Of a stretch of DNA of 5,685 nucleotides, positions 1 through 4,120 are shown one piece after another; the first letter of the stretch is position 1, and each line of letters opens with the position of its first letter. The translations under genes and the position numbers were made by a program. The stretch is taken from positions 1-5,685 of the forward strand of contig JABMRP010001304.1 of the NCBI GenBank assembly GCA_013202535.1. Direction: 5' to 3'. Origin of the DNA: Planctomycetota bacterium. GTDB lineage: Bacteria; Planctomycetota; Planctomycetia; Pirellulales; Thermoguttaceae. The notes under the pieces were generated by a model. It saw only the letters and a list, made by a program, of their open reading frames with translations, did not search any database and was not told where the DNA came from.

Positions 1-45
1 AAAGCGGTTAACAGCCGCTTGCTCTACCAACTGAGCTATCGGGGA
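1..45 (-). tRNA. tRNA-Asn (anticodon GTT), 5' part, truncated by the window edge
   Basis: Read on the minus strand, the sequence begins with the acceptor strand TCCCCGA, then TA and the D-arm GCTC-AGTTGGTA-GAGC. The anticodon arm follows: AGCGG, loop CTGTTAA, then CCGCT. The loop places GTT at the anticodon, so the tRNA reads asparagine codons AAC and AAU. The variable loop, T-arm and 3' acceptor strand lie beyond the left edge, so closure of the acceptor stem cannot be checked. The 5' end is ten bases after the stop codon of the ATP-binding protein gene on the same strand. Confidence 0.95.
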
Positions 46-55
46 ATTTGGATTC

Positions 56-544
56 TTATGATAGTCCATCGGGAGATGATGGGCAAGGGCTGGAGTTTTC
101 GTCCGGGAGTTCCGTTTCCGCGGGGCGGTCCTTCTCCAGTACCACACAGTTGCCCGCTTCGCTGAATTCGATCCGCGACATAAAGCTCTTCATCAGCATG
201 ATGCCCCTTCCGCAGGGGGATTCCAGATGGGCTTGATCGGTTGGATCGGGGATACTGGCGGGATCGAAACCGGGCCCTTCGTCGGTGACTTGGATTCGTA
301 CCCGCCGCGGCGACATGCAGCAGGCGATGCGAACGTTCTTTTGCGGGTCCGACTGGTTGCCGTGCTTGATGGCATTGACCAGGGCTTCCTCCAGCGCCAG
401 ATGGACGCCGAAGAGATCGCGCTGGGGCCAATGGAGGCTCTGGAGGTGATCGAGGATCTCCTGGAGGACCCGTTGTCCCACGCCGGCTTTGCTGGGAATG
501 AGGTGGTCGCACCGCCAGGTCCAGGAATCTTCGGGCGTCATCAT
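56..544 (-). CDS. ATP-binding protein, RsbW/SpoIIAB-like anti-sigma factor or serine kinase (HATPase_c_2)
   Basis: This 162-residue soluble protein has a GHKL ATPase fold of the anti-sigma/serine-kinase type. The N box is at about residues 50-63 (ALEEALVNAIKHGN, with E52/E53 and N56). The G1 box is DEGPGFD at 88-94. The G2 glycine-rich lid is at about 112-119 (GRGIMLMK). RsbW and SpoIIAB relatives bind ATP, sequester a sigma factor or other partner, and phosphorylate a STAS antagonist. That partner would here be the product of the gene 22 bases upstream, so the two are very probably co-transcribed. The last 20 or so residues are a Pro/Ser/Glu-rich tail outside the fold. The start is uncertain. 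The frame is open to 646, with another ATG at 595, but those starts overlap the STAS gene. The tandem ATGs at 544 and 541 begin just before the recognisable domain. No clear Shine-Dalgarno sequence precedes any candidate. The true target (sigma factor or other protein) cannot be told from the window. Confidence 0.87.
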   Translation of the reverse strand: MMTPEDSWTWRCDHLIPSKAGVGQRVLQEILDHLQSLHWPQRDLFGVHLALEEALVNAIKHGNQSDPQKNVRIACCMSPRRVRIQVTDEGPGFDPASIPDPTDQAHLESPCGRGIMLMKSFMSRIEFSEAGNCVVLEKDRPAETELPDENSSPCPSSPDGLS

Positions 545-566
545 GGCTGGTTCAAGCGGGCCACTT

Positions 567-920
567 TCAGAACGCGGCGAGCGCGTCCGCTTCATCGTCT
601 TTGATATCAAAGAGCCGATCCAGTCGAGTGATCGCGAAGACTTCAAAGATTTCGGGGCGGATATTGCTCAGTTTCAAAGTTCCTTCCCGGGCCTTCACCT
701 TCTTGTCCAGGGTGATCAGTTTTCCCAGCGCGGCACTGGAAAGGAAGTCGACCGAGGTGAAGTTCAGCAGCAATTTCTTGCGATTGTCTTCTTCGACAAG
801 CTGAAAAAGCTCCTTGCCGAGTTCCTCGATATTGATGTCTTCCACGATCTTCTGGTCGAGAAAGCGAACCACGGTGACGTCACCATCTTCGTTGACGTCT
901 AATCGCCGATAAGCGGCCAT
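567..920 (-). CDS. STAS-domain protein, anti-sigma factor antagonist-like (SpoIIAA/RsbV type)
   Basis: This 117-residue protein consists of a single STAS domain. The N-terminal strands (DVTVVRFLDQKIVED) are followed by the characteristic segment VDFLSSAALGKLITL at about residues 57-71. Aligned on the LG pair, S62 falls where SpoIIAA carries its phosphorylated serine (Ser58), with S61 beside it. Proteins of this class bind an RsbW-like kinase when unphosphorylated, releasing that kinase's partner, and are inactivated by phosphorylation. The downstream neighbour on the same strand is such a kinase, 22 bases away, which supports a partner-switching pair. A good Shine-Dalgarno sequence (GAGGAG, eight bases before the ATG) fixes the start. 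A sigma70-like promoter lies about 130 bases upstream. The domain assignment is firm. The role as an antagonist, rather than some other STAS function, is inferred from length and neighbour. Confidence 0.92.
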   Translation of the reverse strand: MAAYRRLDVNEDGDVTVVRFLDQKIVEDINIEELGKELFQLVEEDNRKKLLLNFTSVDFLSSAALGKLITLDKKVKAREGTLKLSNIRPEIFEVFAITRLDRLFDIKDDEADALAAF

Positions 921-928
921 CTGAGAGA

Positions 929-934
929 CTCCTC
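929..934 (-). promoter_or_regulatory. Ribosome binding site of the STAS gene
   Basis: The minus strand reads GAGGAG eight bases before the ATG at 920. It supports that start, and it contrasts with the downstream kinase gene, which has no recognisable site and may rely on translational coupling or leaderless-type recognition. Confidence 0.75.
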
Positions 935-1049
935 AAGTGACAGGGGAACATCGATACCCGGCGCTACCGCCGTGAGGGGAGAATTCAGGAAGTATTTCCC
1001 GAACCACGCCTACCAGCGGCGACCTCGGCGAGACAGCTAGCATTCACAA

Positions 1050-1077
1050 ATCATATTCCCTCGACGGAGGGTGTCAA
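1050..1077 (-). promoter_or_regulatory. Candidate sigma70-type promoter of the STAS/kinase unit, with an inverted repeat in the spacer
   Basis: On the minus strand a perfect TTGACA (-35, at 1077-1072) is followed after 16 bases by TATGAT (-10, at 1055-1050), one mismatch from consensus. Transcription would start near 1043, leaving a leader of about 120 bases before the STAS start codon. The spacer contains the inverted repeat CCCTC-N4-GAGGG (plus-strand 1058-1071), placed exactly where a repressor or activator could bind. A small 5-bp hairpin (CGGCG-N4-CGCCG, 959-972) lies in the leader. The promoter call rests on sequence match and position only. Confidence 0.6.
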
Positions 1078-1136
1078 GAAGGTCGGTGGATCGTTACGCC
1101 GAAGACGGAGAAAAAAGGGGCTCGGGGACAGTCGTA

Positions 1137-1664
1137 TCACTCAGCAGGGGGGGTGCTGGTATAAAAGTTGTTGCGCGGTTCGTCAACCCGATTCTTCAGC
1201 ACGGCACGCTGTACCAAGAGAAAGTTACCACCCCGATATTCGGTAATGACACCGGTCACGCGCCACTGCAGTTCCTCGGGATTCTCGGAGATGGTTCGGG
1301 ATATCCGCTCGATATTCAGATTCTCCAGGCCGACATAGCGACCGGTTCCGTCCTCGGTGAAGAAGGTCGCCCGATCTCCGGTCATTCGAAAGAGACCAAG
1401 CTTGTCGACAATCTCGGTCCCTTCCCGGAGCCGGAAACGGTTTTCATGCGAAGGACTTGCCGATTCGGGCGATTTCGCGGCTTCGGGCTGGGCTGGCTGG
1501 CTGGGAGCGGGTGCCTGGGCACGCACGAGGGTCACGCCAGCCACGACTGCGGCAACCGTCAGTGCGGCAGGGATGACCAACCACCGATATTTCGGTGTCC
1601 GGTAGCTCTTGGGAGGGGTCTGGCGGTACATGACGTCGTGCTCCGCATAGGAGGGGTACGGCAT
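1137..1664 (-). CDS. Single-pass membrane protein with a C-terminal domain conserved in planctomycetes, function unknown
   Basis: This 175-residue protein has a short polar N-terminus (residues 1-27). One hydrophobic helix follows at about 28-48 (WLVIPAALTVAAVVAGVTLV), then an Ala/Pro/Gln/Ser-rich linker (49-75). A compact C-terminal domain spans about 77-160, with segments RFRLREGTEIVDKLG, GDRATFFTEDG, VGLENLNIERI and WRVTGVITEYRGGNFLLVQRAVL. From memory this domain recurs in uncharacterised planctomycete proteins. The last segment, alternating hydrophobic strands around G-x-(V/I)-x-E-Y-x-G, resembles an OB-fold strand pair, but that is a guess. The topology is probably N-in with the C-terminal domain outside the cytoplasmic membrane. 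The start is uncertain. ATG 1664 gives the full N-terminus, while ATG 1631 has a better Shine-Dalgarno (GGAG, nine bases upstream) and would give 164 residues. The frame stays open to 1919, but the extra translation looks non-coding. No function is known to me. Confidence 0.75.
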   Translation of the reverse strand: MPYPSYAEHDVMYRQTPPKSYRTPKYRWLVIPAALTVAAVVAGVTLVRAQAPAPSQPAQPEAAKSPESASPSHENRFRLREGTEIVDKLGLFRMTGDRATFFTEDGTGRYVGLENLNIERISRTISENPEELQWRVTGVITEYRGGNFLLVQRAVLKNRVDEPRNNFYTSTPPAE

Positions 1665-1732
1665 ACGGCTGCTTCGCTCACTACAGGGCGGTTGGGTCGC
1701 CAAGCGAATGGGCGCTGCCGCACCGTTGGGGT

Positions 1733-1766
1733 CCCGTTGGTCGCTGAACCCCGTTGGTCGCCGAAC
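1733..1766. repeat. Two tandem 17-bp direct repeats upstream of the membrane protein gene
   Basis: CCCGTTGGTCGCTGAAC (1733-1749) is followed immediately by CCCGTTGGTCGCCGAAC (1750-1766), differing at one base. A degenerate fragment (ACCGTTGGGGT, about 1722-1732) precedes them. They lie about 70-100 bases upstream of the minus-strand start at 1664, so they could be operator half-sites on one face of the DNA. They could also be simple slippage products. Confidence 0.7.
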
Positions 1767-1772
1767 TATGTC

Positions 1773-1801
1773 AAAAAGTCTACGATCTTTGGGAATCGTA
1801 G
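1773..1801 (-). terminator. Terminator-like hairpin on the minus strand
   Basis: CTACGAT (1780-1786) and ATCGTAG (1795-1801) form a perfect 7-bp stem with an 8-base loop. On the minus strand the stem is followed by ACTTTTTG, giving the layout of an intrinsic terminator. The stem is not GC-rich, so it would be weak. No minus-strand gene ends upstream of it; the right-hand neighbour is divergent. If real, it would end an unannotated transcript, act as a leader attenuator, or serve as a protein-binding dyad. The run also contains a TTGACA (1774-1769) without a matching -10. Confidence 0.3.
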
Positions 1802-2184
1802 TGCAGGATCCTTCTTCGGTCCGTCTCGCATCCAATCCTGACGCATTCCCCCGCTGCCGGCGCCACCGGAACTTCGCGCGGGTTTCACCGCCGATTGTCG
1901 GCTGCACGCCGGCTTTCAAACAAAGCCTACCTTGTGTTCTTCAACGGGCTGCCGGCCGGGAGATGTTGCCCAAAGACAACGCTCCAACGGGCAGGGTGTC
2001 TCGACTGCGTGACCACGGGTTCCGCCGTAAAACTCATAAAGCGTTCCCCGGCAACCGCTTCCGTTCCCGACATCCAGTTCCCGCTGGGGCGGTGGCGCAC
2101 CGTTTGCCCTTTCAATGCATCGACCTGCGCCGACCGCTGTTTTCTCGCGGCCCGTGACCCGGAGCAATGGGAGCCGATAGTTTG

Positions 2185-3072
2185 ATGAAACGCCCTTGGC
2201 CGTTGTTGTTTCTCGGAGTGATCGCGGTAGCATCTGCTATCGTCTTGGGCACCGCCGCCGCGCGGCTCCCGGCAATGGAACCAGACGCCGAACCCGTGGC
2301 GATCGAATTGACCAGTGGGCGACACGTCCGCGGCATGATCGACCCGGCCAGTGACGGCCAATGTCTCTGGCTGCAATGGCAGCAGGGAGGGATTTCGATC
2401 CGGCGTTCCATCGCGTGGAATCGCATCGAAGGAGCCAGCGTGGCGGGCCGACCGATCGACCGGGCAGAGCTTCGTCGACAGGCCATCGAGGTGGAAGGTC
2501 CCACGCCGCCGCCGCGAGGCATGCCTCGCGGCAGCGGGCGGATCGTGTGGGAAGGTTCGCCTGGACCGAGCGTACCGGCGGATGCGGGCGATGCCGCGGC
2601 TCCTTTTCCGGTGGCCCGTCCCCTGGAAGTCGATTCCCTGGAAGTCGATGCCCGCGCGGCCAACTGGGACGGAGACGTCGAGCAAGACGGGCTGGTGGTG
2701 ACGATCCGGCCACGAACGGCCGACGGCGACGGCGTGCAGATGCACGGTACCCTGCAAGTCGAACTGCTGGGCACGCGTGACGGGCGGTATCCGGTACGGC
2801 TGGGGCGTTGGAGCCAACGCGTATTGCCCGAGCATTTCGTCGGGGGAGTTGCCCAATACCGGCTGCCGTATCGAGCGGTTCATCCGGAGTTCGATCTGGC
2901 CACGTCATCCCATGGAACGGTCCACGTTCGGCTGAGCGTGCCGGGTCGGGGCGTGTTCGAAAGGACGGCCGCCGACGTTCGCCTCCGCCCGTACAGTGCG
3001 GCGCGCGACCGGTTGCAGCAGGCGACCGGACGGCGATTTCTGGCGACCGAGCGCACGGGCCGCGGGCATTGA
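2185..3072 (+). CDS. Secreted or membrane-anchored planctomycete protein of unknown function
   Basis: This 295-residue protein begins with an uncleaved anchor or signal peptide (KR, then a hydrophobic stretch at about 5-27). Residues about 36-102 (VAIELTSGRHVRGMID...SIAWNRIEG...) form a small beta-rich module resembling planctomycete 'SHD1/LSm-like' segments that contain ITSWDRI-type motifs. A Pro/Gly-rich linker (103-148) follows. The C-terminal domain spans about 149-295, with the motifs ANWDGDVEQDGL (159-170), LGRWS (206-210), YRLPYRAVHPEFDL (225-238), VHVRLSVPGRGVFE (246-259) and the terminal TGRRFLATERTGRG. I recall this combination from uncharacterised planctomycete families. No catalytic signature is evident. 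The start at 2185 gives a normal signal peptide and has GGGAG 11 bases upstream; an in-frame ATG at 2167 would add six residues. A long minus-strand frame covers part of it but is a GC-rich shadow. The gene converges with its right neighbour, 16 bases away. Confidence 0.8.
   Translation: MKRPWPLLFLGVIAVASAIVLGTAAARLPAMEPDAEPVAIELTSGRHVRGMIDPASDGQCLWLQWQQGGISIRRSIAWNRIEGASVAGRPIDRAELRRQAIEVEGPTPPPRGMPRGSGRIVWEGSPGPSVPADAGDAAAPFPVARPLEVDSLEVDARAANWDGDVEQDGLVVTIRPRTADGDGVQMHGTLQVELLGTRDGRYPVRLGRWSQRVLPEHFVGGVAQYRLPYRAVHPEFDLATSSHGTVHVRLSVPGRGVFERTAADVRLRPYSAARDRLQQATGRRFLATERTGRGH
2506..2537. repeat. Perfect 22-bp palindrome (imperfect over 32 bp) inside a coding region
   Basis: GCCGCGAGGCA (2511-2521) is followed directly by its exact reverse complement (2522-2532). 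After one mismatch (2510/2533) the symmetry continues for four more pairs (2506-2509 with 2534-2537). A hairpin with a CATG loop, a 9-bp stem and an outer 4-bp stem is possible. It encodes PPPRGMPRGSG in the linker between the two domains of the secreted protein, where extra residues would be tolerated. This fits an inserted REP-like element, though no second copy occurs in the window. Confidence 0.85.
2621..2649 (+). repeat. 15-bp tandem duplication within the secreted-protein gene
   Basis: CCCTGGAAGTCGAT occurs at 2621-2634 and again at 2636-2649, giving a 15-bp period that keeps the frame and encodes LEVDSLEVD. It lies at the junction of the linker and the C-terminal domain and looks like a short in-frame slippage duplication. 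Confidence 0.75.
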
Positions 3073-3088
3073 CCGCCTTGGGGGGCCG

Positions 3089-3382
3089 TCAGTCGGGTGA
3101 TCGCATGGCCAGGCTGGTGAAAATGAGCACCACGCCCGCCGAAAGCATGGCCGGGCCGATCCAGGGCGGGGTACGCACCGTTTTCTTGAATGCGACGCGT
3201 GGTGTATCCGTGTCGAGCAACCCGCCACCCTCGTCGGCATGGGCCGTACCGTGTCCGGTGCTTTGGGCCAGCAGGCTGGTTGTTTCCGCGGTGAGCACAA
3301 CGGACTCGACCATCAGGAACTGAAGTCCCAGAGCCGCCAGGATCAGTCCAACCATGAAATACTGGTTGCGATTGATTTCCAT
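3089..3382 (-). CDS. Small two-helix membrane protein, uncharacterised
   Basis: This 97-residue protein has a first hydrophobic helix at about 8-30 (YFMVGLILAALGLQFLMVESVVL). A polar, Gly/His/Asp-containing loop spans about 31-73, and a second helix about 74-93 (WIGPAMLSAGVVLIFTSLAM). The N-terminus MEINRNQYFMVGLILAALGLQFLMVES looks like that of small planctomycete membrane proteins I recall, all without assigned function. The loop is most likely extracytoplasmic, between two helices in a hairpin. The start at 3382 is supported by AGGGGAA eight bases upstream on the minus strand. The frame is open to 3421, but the extra 13 residues precede this ribosome site and include a hairpin sequence, so I exclude them. 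It ends 16 bases from the convergent secreted-protein gene. Confidence 0.78.
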   Translation of the reverse strand: MEINRNQYFMVGLILAALGLQFLMVESVVLTAETTSLLAQSTGHGTAHADEGGGLLDTDTPRVAFKKTVRTPPWIGPAMLSAGVVLIFTSLAMRSPD

Positions 3383-3732
3383 CGCTCGATTCCCCTTTTC
3401 TTTGTATGGCATCTCCGCCATGGAGATCTATCGAATGTTGCCCAAAAGCAACTTCAGGGGACGCGCGGCCAACTCGATATTTCCAAATCTGCGCAGCGGT
3501 TTGGCGAGATTATTCGGATCGTACGGGATCCGCGAGATCGGGATATAACGATTCGAGGGGATACGCGCCGGCCGCGCATGGGACCTCGGTCGATTCCGCA
3601 CAATAGAACGAACACCCCGATCGGCGGGCCCATGGGCAACCTATATTCTCCCAGACAATTCGTGCGAGGGGCCCGACTTCCCGTCGACCAAATAACGAAC
3701 AGACAAACCCAGGAAAACAAGGGAAGCAAACC
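3383..3732. other. 350-base divergent intergenic region
   Basis: This region separates the small membrane protein gene (minus) from the response regulator gene (plus) and should contain both promoters. Translations here show no coding character. Visible dyads are ATCTCC-N5-GGAGAT (3411-3427), GTTGC-N6-GCAAC (3437-3452), CGGATC-N6-GATCCG (3515-3532) and the palindrome GCCCATGGGC (3628-3637). The palindrome lies just upstream of a TATATT (3642-3647) that could be a -10 element, although no -35 match accompanies it. I cannot name a promoter here with confidence. Confidence 0.6.
3515..3532. repeat. Inverted repeat in the response regulator upstream region
   Basis: CGGATC (3515-3520) and GATCCG (3527-3532) form a perfect 6-bp dyad with a 6-base spacer, the size expected of an operator for a dimeric regulator. 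It lies about 200 bases before the response regulator start. Short dyads of this size also occur by chance in GC-rich DNA. Confidence 0.35.
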
Positions 3733-4110
3733 ATGTCGAAGAGGGTATTGATCGTCGACGACTCGTTGCTGATGCGGAAGATGATCGGCGATACGCTCGC
3801 CGACAGCGGTTGGGAGGTGGTCGGCGAAGCCAGCAACGGCAGCGAAGCGTTCGACCTGTACCGGGCACTCCAGCCCGACGCGGTCACGATGGACATTGTC
3901 ATGCCCGAGACCGACGGACTTTGGGCTCTGCAACGGATCCTTGCCGAGGATCCCGAGGCAAAGATCTACGTGATCAGTGCCCTGAACCAGACGAAGTTGA
4001 TTTCCGAAGCCATTCGCAAGGGGGCCCAGGACTTCATCGTCAAGCCGTTCCTGCCGGAACAATTGCAGGAAGTCCTCCTCTGCGGCTCGCCGGCGCCGGC
4101 GGGCTTCTAG
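3733..4110 (+). CDS. CheY-like single-domain response regulator
   Basis: This 125-residue protein is a stand-alone receiver domain. The acidic pair D9/D10 (LIVDDS), the phosphoacceptor D54 in VTMDIVMPETDG, the switch residue S82 (VISAL) and the conserved K104-P105 (FIVKPF) are all present. It should therefore accept phosphate from a histidine kinase and bind Mg2+. It has no DNA-binding or enzymatic output domain, so it must act through a partner protein, as CheY does with the flagellar switch or Spo0F in a phosphorelay. No kinase or chemotaxis gene is in the window. The start is well supported by AAGGGAAG six bases before the ATG. The last residues (CGSPAPAGF) are not typical of the final receiver helix and are encoded by a GC-rich palindromic element that contains the stop codon. 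The gene converges with the ceramidase-like gene ten bases away. Confidence 0.95.
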   Translation: MSKRVLIVDDSLLMRKMIGDTLADSGWEVVGEASNGSEAFDLYRALQPDAVTMDIVMPETDGLWALQRILAEDPEAKIYVISALNQTKLISEAIRKGAQDFIVKPFLPEQLQEVLLCGSPAPAGF

Positions 4111-4115
4111 CCCGC
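4089..4115. repeat. GC-rich palindrome and hairpin spanning the response regulator stop codon
   Basis: A perfect 12-bp palindrome GCCGGCGCCGGC (4089-4100) runs into a hairpin, GCGGGCT (4099-4105), loop TCT, AGCCCGC (4109-4115). The TAG stop (4108-4110) lies at the loop/stem junction. Position between two convergent genes suggests a bidirectional transcription barrier, but neither side has a strong T-run, so it is not a standard intrinsic terminator. The layout also fits a REP-like dispersed palindrome captured at the gene end. Confidence 0.65.
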
Positions 4116-4120
4116 ACGGC

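Larger units (their letters stand above)
1665..2184. other. Intergenic region of about 520 bases between divergent genes, no convincing gene
   Basis: Open frames exist on both strands, but their translations are rich in Arg/Pro/Cys, carry no recognisable motif and lack ribosome binding sites. I treat the region as non-coding. It must hold the promoters of the two divergent flanking genes, although I found no convincing -35/-10 pair. Visible structure comprises a 17-bp tandem repeat (1733-1766), a terminator-like hairpin (1773-1801) and a small perfect hairpin GCCGA-TTG-TCGGC (1890-1902). The part from about 1903 to 2160 shows nothing further that I can name. Confidence 0.6.

Noticed and set aside
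544..646. Longer N-terminus for the ATP-binding protein (ATG at 646 or 595)
   Set aside because: It would overlap the STAS coding region, adds low-complexity basic residues, and the ATPase domain begins just after the ATGs at 544/541. It cannot be fully excluded.
1101..1136. T-run after the membrane protein gene (CCCCTTTTTTC on the minus strand) as an intrinsic terminator
   Set aside because: The bases before it (CCCCGAGCCCC) are not self-complementary, so no hairpin forms ahead of the T-run.
1746..1774. TTGACA on the minus strand (1774-1769) as a promoter for the membrane protein gene
   Set aside because: At 16-18 bases spacing the sequence is GGGTTC or similar, with no -10 likeness. The hexamer overlaps the T-run of the hairpin.
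1071..1841. Plus-strand open frame of 256 codons opposite the membrane protein gene
   Set aside because: The translation has no recognisable motif or ribosome binding site. The minus strand has a helix, a linker and a conserved-looking domain.
1927..2883. Long minus-strand open frame (318 codons) overlapping the secreted-protein gene
   Set aside because: Its translation is rich in Arg, His and Pro with no motif. The opposite strand carries a signal peptide and conserved motifs, so this is a GC-rich shadow frame.
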